Assembly: GCA_018857735.1 (NCBI GenBank)
Contig: JABMCL010000698.1
Location: forward strand, 755,001 to 819,000
From: Alviniconcha marisindica
Lineage: Eukaryota > Mollusca > Gastropoda > Provannidae
Direction: 5' to 3'
DNA: 64,000 nt
Numbering within the stretch: position 1 is the stretch's first letter; each line of letters begins with the position of its first letter. The notes beneath the pieces are model-generated. The model had not been told where the DNA came from. It searched no databases and was given only the letters and a program-made list of their open reading frames with translations. Both the position numbers and the translations under genes were made by a program. This document shows positions 36,314 to 48,894 of this stretch, piece by piece.

Positions 36314-36539
36314 CATCCCCATGCTGGACCTGCTGGTGCACCTGGCCGCCAAGTCCAAGGTGTCCCCCTCGGGCCACTCCCTGCAGGTGGTGGACGAGGA
36401 GACGGGCAAGACGGTGGACTTCAAGCCCAACCAGACCATCGGGTCCCTGGGCGCCACCACCGTGTACATCGTGTCCAAGAACAAGAAGCCTGACTGGAGC
36501 AAGGCGGCCAAGGCCAGCAAGGCCGCTAAAGCCTTCGAG
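36314..36539 (+). CDS. cobl: Cordon-bleu-like protein, exon 2: core of first ubiquitin-like Cobl module
   Basis: Encodes residues 78-153. The first base (C) completes codon 78 as AAC, then reads I-P-M-L-D-L-L-V-H-L, the helix region after the first beta hairpin of the Cobl ubiquitin-like fold; vertebrate Cobl has a closely similar M-D-L-L-V segment here. The module runs on through VDFKPNQTIGSLG (a FKPNT.IG-type signature of Cobl) to VYIVSKNKK. A Lys/Ala-rich linker (KAAKASKAAKAFE) closes the exon. Acceptor CGTTCAG|CATCC, donor TTCGAG|GTAACG at 36540, outgoing phase 0. In vertebrate Cobl the N-terminal region supports membrane and partner binding rather than actin nucleation. The intron immediately downstream carries repeated donor-like motifs (see findings). 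Confidence 0.93.
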
Positions 36540-36574
36540 GTAACGGGGATGATGATGCATTATTAGCAGGGTGA

Positions 36575-37290
36575 TGTCTGACCACTTGGAGGTAATGTGT
36601 GGTTTGACGACTTTGAGGAGATGTGTGTGAATTGTGATGATGACTTTGCGGTAATATGTGTTTGATGGCTTTGTGGTAATGTTTGCTTGATGTGTTTGAA
36701 GTAATGTGTGTTTGATGACTTTGTGGTAATGTGTTTGGTGATATTGTGGTAATGTGTGTATTGACTGCTTTGTGGTTAATCGTGTTTCACGAATTTGAAA
36801 ATAATGTGTGTTTGAATTTTGTCGCTAGCATGTGCTTCAGTGTTTTGAAGAAATACGTGTTTTAGGATCGAGTTAATGTGTGTTTAATGAGTTAATGACT
36901 GAGGTAATGTGAGAATGAAAACTGAGGTAGCGTCTTTGAAGTAGACCTAATAATTATGTTGAAGGTTTCGAGGTAATACATGTTGGGTAACTTGGAAATA
37001 ATGTGTGTTTGCGGACTTTGTAGTAAAGCCTGTGCCAGTGACTGAGGTCTGTGTATGACGACTTTGAGGCAGAACGTGTTTGCCGACTATTGATGAAGTG
37101 GTAGAGGTAACATTCACGATACTTTCTGTTTGGTATGTGAAGACTTCGCAGTAATACTCGTATTCATGGTGTGCTATAGCTAATGTTCGTGTCGACTGAG
37201 AATTCGTGTGGATACTTCTGAATGATATCCACGATACCTTCGAGGTGGTGTTCTTGAAGCTTTTAGTTTGCCGCGGACTGCCTGGTAATA
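36575..37290 (+). repeat. Degenerate 29-30-bp array with donor-like motifs
   Basis: Units of the form GACTTTGAGGTAATGTGTGT plus TTGAT. Many contain GAG/GTG followed by GTAATG. Confidence 0.7.
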
Positions 37291-38004
37291 CTTACGAGAT
37301 ACTGCTCACGAAAATCATCGTCAAGTGATGATTCGTTGAGACGTTCAACGTATGTCTCTGCTCTCAAGCCATCGAGAACAATAGTTTGTCGTAATATTCA
37401 TTCAATTTCGAAACTGGCGGTGTGAAACATGAACGTATTACCCATTAAGCTTTTAGGGATAGTTTTGTTTATGTATCACAGTAAAAAAAAAAAAATGACG
37501 TGTCGAGGCCAATTTAATGAGCTTTTCGATCATTGACCATGCTATATGTTCACGTCTATTGCTCTTATGAGGAAATATTTCTTGACGTTTTAAGGTCATA
37601 TTCATGATTTAAAGGTCATATTCGTTGGGCCATCGTGGCTGAGGTCCTTTAAAATAGCCCATGAAAACGTATGATGCATTCGTGAGTGTGGCCACAAACT
37701 GAGAATGTAATCCATCACAGTGTATCTGAGTCACTTTGCCATGTCAGACACTTCAAAGGGCTGTAGCTGCACACTCGAAGGTAGACGAAGAACGAATAAA
37801 GGAAGGAGGGTGACAAGTATATATACAGCGGGTCTTATCGGTGTTCATTATCTTATCCCCAGATTTCTCCGAGTCGCTGGAATGACTGCCGGTATTTTTT
37901 CTCCTTCTGCTCCAGAGTGTCGCTGAAACCGGTTTGGTTATAAATACATATTGGGAAGTGTGTGTAGCAGTAGCACACCCCTGCCCAGTAAAACATTGTT
38001 TATT

Positions 38005-38170
38005 CGATCTAACAACAGGCTTCCAATGCAAATAAGAAAAGAGGCCAAGCTGTGTGTCAAGTATTGGTCCGCAGCACTTACGTCGACGTAACAATAGGCT
38101 TCCAATATGCAAATCAAAAAAGAGGCCAAGTTAAGTGTCAAGTATTGGTCAGCAATAGTTATGTCAGCGT
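38005..38170 (+). repeat. 79-bp tandem duplication
   Basis: Two copies sharing AGGCTTCCAAT, AAGAGGCCAAG and GTCAAGTATTGGTC. Confidence 0.8.
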
Positions 38171-38479
38171 GTGTACACTGCGTATAAAAAGCTGGCTTGG
38201 CCCGTGGTTCCCAGAACAAATGTTGACGTATCCGAGGGGAAGACAAGCTTGGTAAGCATTCATTGGCTGGAGGGGATTTTCCCCCACTAGTTTGAATAGA
38301 TAACCGCTTTGGGCGGTTCTCAAAAATTCAACAGCGGTTCGGTCATGTCATCAGTTTGGCTTCTTCGAGCGCGCGCGTGTGTGTGTGTGTGTGTGTGTGT
38401 GTGCTGGTGGTGGTGCGGGTAGCGCCACACCCGAAGGAAAGAGTGGAGAATGAGCTTTTCCCTGGATTCCAGTGTTGCT

Positions 38480-39620
38480 GCTGTGTCCACTGCGGTGTCT
38501 CGTTGCTATGTATCATGCAGTTGCCTTGTATAGTACAGTTGCCATGTATAGATACAGTGTTCTGTTACTGTGTCACAACCAAAGCTGCAGTGTCCCGTTG
38601 CTTTGCCCACAACAGCTGCAGTGCCCCGTTGCAATGTCCAATACAGTTGCAGTGTCCCGTTGCTATATATCGACTACGGCTGCAGTGACCTGTTGCTATG
38701 CCCACTACAGATGCAATGTCCCGTTGGTATGTCGACTACAGTTGCAGTGTCCTGTTGCTATGTCCTCTACAGATGCGATATCCCGTTGCTCTGTCCACTA
38801 CAAATGCCATGTTTCGTTGCTATGTCTACTACAAATGCCATGTTTCGTTGCTAGTCTACTATAGATGGTGTGTTTCGTTGCTGTGTCTACTATAGATGCA
38901 GCGTTTCGTTGCTTTGTCACACTAAAGCTGTAATGTCTACTATAGATGGAGTGTTTTCTTGCTGTGTCTGCTATAGAGGCAGTGTTTCGTTGCTGTGTCT
39001 ACTATAGATGCAGTGTTTCGTTGCTTTGTCACACTAAAGCTGTAATGTCTACTGTAGATGGAGTGTTTCGTTGCTGTGTCTACTATAGATGAAGTGTTTC
39101 GTTGCTGTGTCTACTACAGATGCAGTGCTTCGTTGCTGTGTCTACTGTAGGTGGAGTCTTTCGTTGCTGTGTCTACTATAGATGCAGTGCTTCGCTGCTG
39201 TGTCTACTATAGATGGAGTCTTTCGTTGCTGTGTGTACTATAGATGCAGTGTTTCGTTGCTGATTCTACTGTAGATGCAGTGTTTCTTTGCTTTGTCACA
39301 CCAAAGCTGTAGTGCCTAGTATAGATGCAGTGCTTCGTTGCTGTGTCTACTGTAGATGGAGTGTTTCGTTGCTGTGTCTACTATAGCTGGAGTGTTTTGT
39401 TGCTGTGTCTACTATAGATGGAGTGTTTCGTTACTGTGTCTACTATAGATGCAGTCTTTCGTTGCTGTGTCTACTATAAATGGAGTGTTTCGTTGCTGTG
39501 TCTACTCTAGATGCAGTGTTTCGTTGCTATGTCACACAATAGATGCAGTGTTTCGTTGCTATGTCACACTATAGATGCAGTGTTCCGTTGCTATGTCACG
39601 CTAAAGCTGCGGTGTCTCGT
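38480..39620 (+). repeat. 31-bp minisatellite
   Basis: About 36 units of GTTTCGTTGCTGTGTCTACT plus ATAGATGCAGT. The left third is more diverged (GTCCCGTTGCTATGTCC). Confidence 0.9.
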
Positions 39621-40542
39621 TACTACGGTTGCGGCTGGAAAAATAGGCCCGAACCGGTTGGCTGATTAACAGTAGCACATGACTGCCCGTCACAAAGTAA
39701 AATGTTACATACTATGTAGACATCACTCTGGCAGGAACGGATAGTGTTGGAAAGCAGGCGACGCTGCCACCCTCCAACCCCTCCTTCCCATCCCCGCCCC
39801 TACCCCACTCCCTCCTCCCAATTTCCCAGCATCTTGACACTTCTGTACACCACGTTGGTAGCAATATCTGCCTTTCTGCCTCTGACGTCATATCCAAAAA
39901 TGATCCTGCGGACTCGAAAAGAACAAATCAAAAGTGGGGAGAGAGAGAGAGGCATTAGGCCATCATGATTAGAGAGAGATTTGTCGAAATTCTGACACCG
40001 TCTTGTTGATTTTTTGTTTTGTTTTGTCCAAGCACGTGCGAAGTTCATACAGTTATTAATCCTATCAGATCTAAGCATGAAGGCGATGCCCAGGTCTTGC
40101 TGTTGACGGGAAGCCGTGATATCAGTTTGTTTCGAAGCTGGAGGACTTTGTTAACGAGCCGTCGATTCGAGAGCTGCACGTGCATCACGGAGGACACGCC
40201 TTAAAAGTGTCTGTCTGAAGATGGTTGTGGCGTGTCTGTTGTTCAGCGGTGAGATGTGACATTTGGCAGGGCCATCGATTGCGCACAAGGAACAAAGGCT
40301 TTGCAGACATTCCTGCAGTTCATGAAAACGAGGCTAGGTGTAGGCGACCTTCTCTTCACTCGTCAGTTAAGGCGTTTCCCGTTCGTTGACTCCGTAGGAA
40401 TGACTGTTGTCTGCAAGACATAATTTTCAAAGGTGCGTATTAGGCACGACTAAAATCTCCAGTTTGTCAGTCTGTCTCTCTCTCTCCCGCCCCCGCCCCC
40501 GCCCTCTCTCTCTCCCGCCCCCGCCCTCTCTCTCTCTCTCTC

Positions 40543-40561
40543 TCTCGGTGTGTGTGTGTGT

Positions 40562-40600
<39 letters not shown>

Positions 40601-40724
40601 GGGATTAGGAAGTAAAAACTGTAGATTAAATGAACATAGAATGTATATTCTGCCGTATAGTGTTCTATCTGATTGTTTTATTAATTTTCTACAGATTGTT
40701 TTGCACTTCGTTTATATATGCCTT

Positions 40725-40789
<65 letters not shown>

Positions 40790-40805
40790 GAGAGAGAGAG
40801 AGAGG
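40543..40805. repeat. (TG)n, then (CA)n(GA)n
   Basis: TG at 40551-40599 and CA at 40729-40788 face each other across about 130 bp, so they can pair as an inverted repeat; GA follows. Confidence 0.92.
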
Positions 40806-40944
40806 GGGGGGGGGGAGACAGACAGACAGAAACACACACAACACGTGTACTATGTGTAGTGTTTATACTGGGAACAAAGTCAATGTTAAAAAGAATAAGA
40901 ACTCCAGTCGGATTGATCTATGGAGGACCCGAGTGCATGTATTA

Positions 40945-41572
40945 CATTGAAATGACGACACTGTACAATGCAGCGCCATTCAGTTCAGTTCAACACAAGG
41001 TCTTGTGACGGGTGACGGCAAACGGGAGAAAACAGAAAACAAAAAAGAAGTAATACAAGCCGCGTAAGCATCTCTATTACGTACATATCTGCAGCACATA
41101 AGATAACACGTACTGTACTGTAATCATGTTTGCACCAGGCTGCCACGATGCTTTATACAAAAGGCGTTCTGTTGAATGAATCTTTTTGCCCTTAGAAGTG
41201 TGTTTGAACTAGGGTGCGCCAGATTTCTCTATTTGTGGCCAGCCCATGTCCATTGATAACACCAGCTCCCGAACATCGCCCAAAACGCGTCAGCGATGAC
41301 ACTGTCAGCGCAGCTGGAAGGTGCTGTGTGTCAGGTGTCTTTCTGGGTTTAAATAGCAGCTGATTAAAGGAGCACTCCGAATGAGTACACTTAAGACAAT
41401 CGCTTTTTTTTTTAACCCCTTCCCCCTCCCGTCACCCCCCCCCCCCCCCCAAACCACCCATGTAACGAAGAATCGGGGGGGGGGGGGTATGGGGGGAGTC
41501 ACGTTGTCCATCTGCCCGGCCATTGCATTAAAATGACGACACTGTACAATGCAGCGCCATTCAGTTCAGTTC
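40945..41572 (+). repeat. Direct repeat pair flanking about 540 bp
   Basis: A roughly 45-bp block including GACGACACTGTACAATGCAG and CCATTCAGTTCAGTTCAA occurs at about 40950-40992 and 41532-41574. The inside has no coding sequence. Possibly ends of a repeat unit or a solo duplication. Confidence 0.5.
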
Positions 41573-41757
41573 AATACAATGTTAATCCCTGAGGGAGATC
41601 ATAACTGCCGCCACTAAGACTCCTGAGCGGACAGAGGCTCAGCATACGAAGGAAACCAAATCCAAGAAATGATCATCGGGTTCCCTGCCGAAGACTTTGT
41701 GTTGCTGGCAGGACTGGGGTCAAACCGCTCCACTGTGTGAGGCCGGCCCTGTATCTG

Positions 41758-41758
<1 letters not shown>

Positions 41759-41836
<78 letters not shown>

Positions 41837-41911
41837 GGGGGGGGGAGAAGGTTAGTTCTAAGAATAGTCCTGAAGAAATTATGGACTTAGGAGAGACGTA
41901 CGTTTATTCTG

Positions 41912-41969
<58 letters not shown>
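41759..41969. repeat. (CA)n and (GA)n tracts
   Basis: CA 41759-41834, GA 41915-41969. Confidence 0.95.
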
Positions 41970-41971
<2 letters not shown>

Positions 41972-42291
41972 TCGAAAACTTTATTTTACAAATTAAAATA
42001 AATACCTATACCTCTGGTGGAGTTTATGTACGTTGTATTTACACGCATGCCAGGTGAGAGTTACCGTAGGCGACTCAGGTCTTTGTTGTTGTACTTGTGT
42101 TACGTATTTCGAGTACTAATTACCTCCCTTGTGTGTTGAATTATTATTTTTACAAAGTTAGGTACTTTGAGCCCATTCAACCACATATGGTTATGTCAGG
42201 GCTATATTTTACAAGGATTGAAGTTTAGGCTCAGTCAAAAACCCATCTAACAACTAGTCCTTCGTAGGCTACTGATAAGTAAAAACATAAT

Positions 42292-42294
<3 letters not shown>

Positions 42295-42330
<36 letters not shown>

Positions 42331-42359
42331 GGAAGAGAGAGACAGAGACAGAGAGAGAC

Positions 42360-42392
<33 letters not shown>
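42295..42392. repeat. (GA)n(GACA)n compound microsatellite
   Basis: GA then GACA: reverse complement of the (CTGT)n(CT)n type. Confidence 0.93.
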
Positions 42393-43499
42393 ATTTTAGA
42401 AGTACGAATTCCAGCAACACATCGTACTAGCGCCTTTTCCTGCGATGTCACGCGACGTCCTAGGGGCCGGAAAGGGGTCACGTTCACGTGACTGACAGCA
42501 AGGGACAAAGAAGGAGGACAACAGTGATGTCGAGGAACAGTTAGAGGGAGCGGGGAAGTGATGGTGAGGGCGGCGCTCTTAAAAACAACAACACCGCAGG
42601 ACAGATTTGTGGCGTCGAAAAAGAAGGAAAAACAACAAAAAACTATAGTTAGTAGTGGCAAAAAAGAAGAAGAAAAAAGAAGAAGAAACATTTCAGTGAC
42701 GTATGTTTTATCAACAGGATTTAGCAGAAGCTAGCTGAAGTGTGAAGATCTTTTCTGGAAAAAAAAGTGTGGGTTTAAGAATACATTTTTGTTTGTTTGT
42801 TTGTTAGCAAGCAGCTACTCTGAAGAAGTATAAAAATTAAATATTATTAAAATGCTGGAAGACCAGATCATGATTAGGTATATGTATTACAGACTAACTG
42901 GTGAAAGGTAAAAGAGAACGGAGACAGAAAAAATGGTAACGAGTTAGGTGTTTGAAACCCACCAGTCTAAAACAAATACCGCAAAAAGATAGAAGAGGAA
43001 TAACTGACAGTTTGAGAAGAATGTCAGGAGTTGCATTGGAGGGGGTTACGGGGTGGGGGGGGGGGGGGGTTAGAGCTATAATAACGTGAATTAACATGAA
43101 TTACCTAACAAAGAAACACACAGAAAAAGACACACACCAGAATTTGGGTGAGACTAGAGAAATTCCTCCCTCTTCCGCCAAGGCCGTGATGGCCAGTACC
43201 CCCTCCCCCCCACCCCCCCTTCCCCACCGGCCCCCCAACCCCTTCCTCGTCCTTGCCCACTTGCTGGAGCGCGGGACGGGATAAATGAGGTCGTGTCTTC
43301 ACTTTGAAGTGTACATAGACCACGCAGGAACGCTGAGCAATCGCTGTGTACTCGACACACTTTGCTCGCCACCGCGCCGCCGTGTGCAGGGGGCTCACGG
43401 CTAAGGCCACGGAGGCAGATTCCACCTCGCTGCTCTGTTTGAGCTTCCCTGCTTCTGGGGGGCGACCCGAGAATGTCGTCCCGGCCACGCTAGTGATGA

Positions 43500-43792
43500 A
43501 GAGGGGGGCGGTTCGATCCCCTGCATCGGCTACCGGCCTGGCTTTCCTCCACGTCCCGGCCATAGTTGGTCACGTCACACATAGCCACGGTAACTGACGG
43601 ACGCAGGTCTTAGCGTCACACGGCAAAAAAAGGGGAGCTGGGAGTGGCTATGATGATGTAACCAGCTGAGGCAGAGACGTGAGGGAAGTGCTCCGGAAAT
43701 CGATGTTTGGAGTGCACATGGACAAGAGCGCAGTGAGTCTGCTCGAGAGCGGAGAATAGCGCTATATAAAAACGATAAACATCAACAACATC
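43500..43792 (+). mobile_element. Decayed tRNA-headed SINE relative
   Basis: A B-box-like GGTTCGATCCC lies at 43510-43520, and 43725-43790 matches the 3' end of the 27.9-kb SINE (GAGCGCAGTGAGTCT, GAATAGCGCTATATAAA). The middle is diverged. A family B repeat follows directly at 43792. Confidence 0.5.
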
Positions 43793-43893
43793 AGAGCTCA
43801 GGAGCTGTGTGAAAGTCCAGGTGGCCGTCCTGGGCTTTCCGGAGAGTCCCTAATAGTCCTACGGTTTCTGTGGGCGTAAAGCAACACTGGGTC
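43792..43893 (+). repeat. Family B short repeat
   Basis: Full-length copy directly after a SINE 3' end. Confidence 0.84.
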
Positions 43894-44649
43894 GAACTAA
43901 ACTGAACAACAGCATGGACATGGACACCCCAGCGATGTAAAACAGTCAGATATCTCTATCATCTTACATCTTATATGTCTATCATCTGACCATCTTACGG
44001 GTTTAAACCAGTATTCGCCAAGACCACATGCCTAGGACCCCCTGGTGACATAGGCACAATGTTCCTTTTGCCGTAAACAACAAAAAATGCATCAGTTATA
44101 TCTACAGAATACAGAATCTTTAGTGTCTATGAATAACACAGAAATTTGACTTACGACTGCATAAAAGATACCAGTAAAATAACACACAGTATAATACATG
44201 AACATAAGTACACATAAAACACAGAGCACTTTATCTTACTCTGTCGTTCCCTGATCGACTCGGCCATAGAGTTCGGCAACGATTTCTCCAAGTCCTTGTT
44301 CTCAGTCAACACCAAGACTGATGAGAGGGCTTTTTTTCCCCTGTGTAAGCTGGCCCTTGTTTTGGAATTGTTCGTCGATTCACCTTGGCTTTGACGGATC
44401 AGATACAGGCGTGTGTGTTGCTTCTACGCCACAGACTTAGCAATGTAAGGAGGCCCGTGGAGGGTGGTGGTGGTGGGGGAAGTGGGCGGGGGGGGGGGGG
44501 GGGGGTGTCAAATTGACAATCCGAGCGGCAGGCAGCCATTGTGGGACCGGGGTCAGGGACTATTCATTTTGTTGTTTGCCCCACATCTTCACCCCACGGC
44601 AGAGGCGGAAAGGAAATTCCCCTCCTCTTGTTTTCGCCACATTGACTGA

Positions 44650-44676
44650 CACACACACACACACAAACACAGGCAC

Positions 44677-44709
<33 letters not shown>

Positions 44710-44740
44710 GTACACACACAAGTACACACACACACACACA

Positions 44741-44814
<74 letters not shown>

Positions 44815-44849
44815 GTACACACACACACACAACACACACACACACACAC

Positions 44850-44899
<50 letters not shown>

Positions 44900-44982
44900 A
44901 CAGGTACACACACACACACACACAAAACACACACACACACACACACACGCGCGCGCGCGCACACACACTGTACACGCACGCA

Positions 44983-45068
<86 letters not shown>

Positions 45069-45098
45069 ACACGCACACGCACACATGTACACGCACGC

Positions 45099-45163
<65 letters not shown>

Positions 45164-45168
45164 ACAGA
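44650..45168. repeat. 520-bp (CA)n-dominated satellite-like tract
   Basis: Long CA blocks divided by AAGTACA, ACCACA and AGGTACA steps and short CGCG runs. Confidence 0.95.
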
Positions 45169-45369
45169 GTTAAGAGACAGTTAAATAAGCCCACTAGCAC
45201 TTGAAATTTGTATAGTCTGGCTCAGCTTTGAACATTCATACTGTAATATCACTGTTTAGTGTTTGAAACTGAGATTGCCACATTTGTGCTAGACGAACAT
45301 AACGAAGACGCAAACGCAATGAAAACAAAGTGTCCCATGAATACATTTATGTATGGCCTAGCTGTGACT

Positions 45370-46130
45370 GAACTGACTCTGCTGGGGGATCTGTAACTGA
45401 AACTGACCCAGCTGGTGGTCTGTGACCGAATCCGTCCCTGCTGGTGGGTTTATGATCGAATCTGACCCTGCTGGTGGGTCTGTGACCGAATCTGACCCAC
45501 ACTCCGAGCATCGCTTTCCAGCACCTTCCTCCAGACTCTGCTAGATTTGGTTACGCCACTGAAGGGGCACTCTTTATCTCCGCGCAGCAGTCCACCGACG
45601 CGGTCAGCACGCACGTAAACATGAGGCGCATCCACCCGGGGTAAAAAAAAGAAGAGTTCCGTCTCGATTCAAACGATTTTGGTTTAATTTGACCTGGCGT
45701 AAGCAACATGGTCATTTATAAAACAAACGTCTGGTATCATTCGAGTTGTTTGTAACGAAGTTACTATTGTTTGAGCACCAACAAAAAACTGCTCGTTAGC
45801 TGACAGTTTTCTGGACCCTATGGCGTAACTAAATACGGCAGTGGTTGAAGGAAGGATGTCATAAACCAGTGCTTAGAGTTTGAATCTGACCCTGCTGGTG
45901 AGTCTGTGACCTAAACTGACCCTGCTGGTGGGTCTGTGACCGAATTGGACCCTGCTGGTGGGTCTGTGACTAAAACTGACCCTGCTGGTGGGTCTGTGAC
46001 TGAATCTGACCCGACCGGTGGGTCTGTGACTGAATCTGACCCTACCGGTGGGTCTGTGACTAAAACTGACCCTGCTGGTGGGTCTGTGACTGAAACTGAC
46101 GCCGCCGGGGGCCTGTGACTGAAATTGACA
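45370..46130 (+). repeat. 30-bp minisatellite in two clusters
   Basis: Units of GACCCTGCTGGTGGGTCTGT plus GACTGAA at 45370-45500 and 45885-46130, split by a family E copy and unique DNA. Confidence 0.88.
45490..45630 (-). repeat. Dispersed repeat family E
   Basis: On the minus strand it reads ATGTTTACGTGCGTGC, then GGAGATAAAGAGTGCCCC and GGAAAGCGATGCTCGGAGTG. It matches 59272-59447 on the plus strand. Short pieces occur at 9140-9176, 32240-32310 and 45845-45885. Confidence 0.65.
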
Positions 46131-46464
46131 CTGCTGGTGCTAGTGATGAACACGAGTGACTGTTGATGTTGCATCTGGTACGCTGATGCTGCACTTTGCT
46201 CGCCGTGCACACACGCAGCCAGTGCCGCTCCCGCGCTGCAGCGCCGGCTGCTTTAATGCAATGCCACCGCACGACCTTGTATCGATTGGACACAACCAGC
46301 CGTGCATCCCAGCCAGTCTGTCTCTCGTGTAGCCAGCAATGTCAGTGCATCGCAGATCAAGTCAGACGTCAATAAAATATTAGTCTTATCACTGTCGCAA
46401 TCTATCTGTATGCGTGTTAATTGATCGGGAGGTGTGACGACGATCGGCGCACCTCGGTGGCCGA

Positions 46465-46765
46465 TTGCCTGCACCGTCCGTCATGTCACGACGGCAGACC
46501 ATGCATACCTGCACCGACGATGCATGCCTGCACCGTCTGTGATGTCACGACGGCAGACCATGCATGCCTGCACCGACGATGCATGCCTGCACCGTCTGTG
46601 ATGTCACGACGGCAGACCATACATGCCTGCACCGTCTGTGATGTCACGACGGCAGACCATACATGCCTGCACCGTCTGTGATGTCACGACGGCAGACCAT
46701 ACATGCCTGCACCGTCTGTGATGTCACGACGGCAGACCATGCATGCCTGCACCGACCATGCGTAC
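46465..46765 (+). repeat. 40-bp minisatellite
   Basis: About seven units of ACATGCCTGCACCGTCTGTG plus ATGTCACGACGGCAGACCAT; the right end is nearly identical between units. Confidence 0.92.
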
Positions 46766-46834
46766 TTTGCAGCCTGTTGATCTTTGTTGATCTTTGTGAC
46801 TGGGCCGGCGTTAAATTTCAGCTAAGTTAAACGT

Positions 46835-47265
46835 ATTATTTCAAGCGCATGTTTGTTGCACACTTCATTTCATCGGTGGTTCAAGCGCGTGTTTATTGCA
46901 CACTTCATTATTTTCATCGGTGGTTCAAGCGCATGTTTGCTGTGCGCTTCATTTCATCGGTGGTTCAAACGCATGTTTGCTGCACACTTCATTATATCGG
47001 TGGTTTAAGCGCGTGTTTATTGCACACTTCATTATTTTCATCGGTGGTTAGAGCGCGTGTTTGTTGCATACTTCATTTCATCGGTGATTCAAGCGCGTGT
47101 TTCTTGCACACTTCATTAATTTCATCGGTGGTTCAAGCGCGTGTTTCTTGCACACTTCATTTCATTGGTGGTTCAAGCGCGTGTTTCTTGCACACTTCGT
47201 TAATTTCATCGGTGGTTCAAGTGCGTGTTTCTTGCACACTTCATTAATTTTATCGGTGATTCTTT
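46835..47265 (+). repeat. About 42-bp minisatellite
   Basis: About ten units with TTCATCGGTGGTTCAAGCGC and GTGTTTCTTGCACACTTCAT, with short indels. Confidence 0.9.
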
Positions 47266-47304
47266 TCCCGGCGTTTGGAGAATTTGTGCAGACTGTTCAT
47301 GGGC

Positions 47305-47735
47305 ACCTCTTTTCCTCTACCTCTATCAGCCAGTTTTCCTCTGCCTCTGTCTACCTGTTTTCCTCTACCTCTGTCTACCTGTTTACCTCTACCTCTGTCT
47401 ACCTGTTTCCTCTATCGCCATCTACCTGTTTTCCTCTACCTCTGTCTACCTGTTTCCTCATAGCTATCTACCTGTTTCCTCTACCTCTGTTTTCCTCTAC
47501 CTATATCTACCCGTTTTCCTCTGCCTCTGTCTACCTGTTTTCCTTGACCTCTGTCTACCTGTTTCCTCTATCGCCGTCTACCTCTTTTCCACTACCTCTG
47601 TCTACCTGTTTCCTCTACCTCTGTTTTCCTCTATCTGTATCTACCTGTTTTCCTCTACCTCCGTCTGTCTGTTTTCCTGTGCCTCTTATCTACCTGTATT
47701 CCTCTGCCTTTATCTACCTGTTTTCCTTTACCGTA
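47305..47735 (+). repeat. 24-bp pyrimidine-rich minisatellite
   Basis: Units TCTACCTGTTTTCCTCTACC plus TCTG, about 18 copies. Confidence 0.9.
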
Positions 47736-47939
47736 GCATCTTTAAAGTATGCGTCCCTAGCTGCCACACGGTCGGTCAGTAGCAGTAATTAACCGCCGGA
47801 ATGCCAGCGTCCTGTCAAACACACGGGGTCATCTCGGGAGGATGTGTCGCTCCATGTCTCTGCTGTTGCTCTCGTCGGAAGGACTGGGGTGACCGCTTTG
47901 ACACTGAGGACATGTAGCTTGGGGGTGGGGAGGCGTAGA

Positions 47940-48015
47940 GGAAGGGGATGGGCGGTCGAACCAGGATTCGAACCCCCTACTTCTGGGCCCCGAGTCCACT
48001 ATTCTGACCATCTTT
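47940..48015 (-). mobile_element. tRNA-like SINE head, reverse orientation
   Basis: On the minus strand a B box GGTTCGAATCC (47959-47969) follows a tRNA-like arm with GGACTCGGGGCCC. No clear body or tail was recognised, so this is a fragment or a third SINE type. Confidence 0.4.
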
Positions 48016-48356
48016 CGAACGAAGTACAGACATGAATAATAACGAGTTTGCTTCGAATTCCTGACAGGCAGCAAAATACAGCAGTAGTTCAGAAACTTTG
48101 TGCTTCGTGGGCATGATGAAAACTTTTCAGCTGTGGGATTACACGTGGGCACCACTCGATTACGTATGGCTGTTTGGTCATGCGGTGCGCACGCAAGATC
48201 CTCGCCATGAATATTCATGGCTGTGCTGTGTTAGGACAACTCAATGAATTATTCACCGAAAACGGCCGTGGCTGGCTATGAATATTTCTGTCCACTGGGC
48301 ACGCATGCGAGACAGTTAAGATTTACAGTGAATTTATCGATGGTGACGATGATGGT

Positions 48357-48450
48357 GCGTGCGTGCGTGCGTGTGTGCGTGCGTGCGTGCGTGCGTGCGT
48401 GTGTGTGTACCTGTGTGTGCGTGCGTGTGTGTGTGTGCGTGCGTGTGTAC

Positions 48451-48510
<60 letters not shown>

Positions 48511-48655
48511 CGGTGCGTGCGTGCGTGCGTGCGTGGGTGCGTGTGTACCTGTGTGTGTGTGTGTGTGTCTGTACCTGTGTGTGTGTGTGTGTGTGCGCGC
48601 GCGGACGTGTGTGTGTGTGCGTGTGCGTGTGTGTGTGTGCGCGCGCGCGCGCGTT
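48357..48655. repeat. 300-bp (TG/CG)n tract
   Basis: TGCG and TG dinucleotides with repeated TGTACCTGTGTG interruptions; pure alternating purine-pyrimidine for long stretches. Confidence 0.94.
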
Positions 48656-48894
48656 TCTATGCGTGCACCAGCGCTCCTGAAAAAGAAAGAGGGGGTTTAT
48701 ACAGATCACTGTACTGTGTATGTAAATGTGTGTGTGCTTATTATGTGCGTGCGGATTTGCATTATTGAAGTTTTTTTCTCCCATGCAGCAGCGTTTTTCT
48801 TTGCCGCAAATTATCGATGAACATGTACCAGTATTGTTCTTATTATTGTTAATATTGTGAAAGAAATGTTGAAGTTTGTCTTGTTATAAGCAGT

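Noticed and set aside
43105..43563. 152-residue minus-strand frame
   Set aside because: GC-rich noise over a G/C-run region and a SINE relic; no recognisable protein.
44513..45200. Several 200-residue His/Thr or Cys/Val frames
   Set aside because: All are translated CA/TG microsatellite.
47097..47792. Plus-strand frame rich in STCFPLPL repeats, resembling a membrane protein
   Set aside because: 24-bp and 42-bp minisatellites read through; hydrophobicity comes from the pyrimidine-rich repeat.
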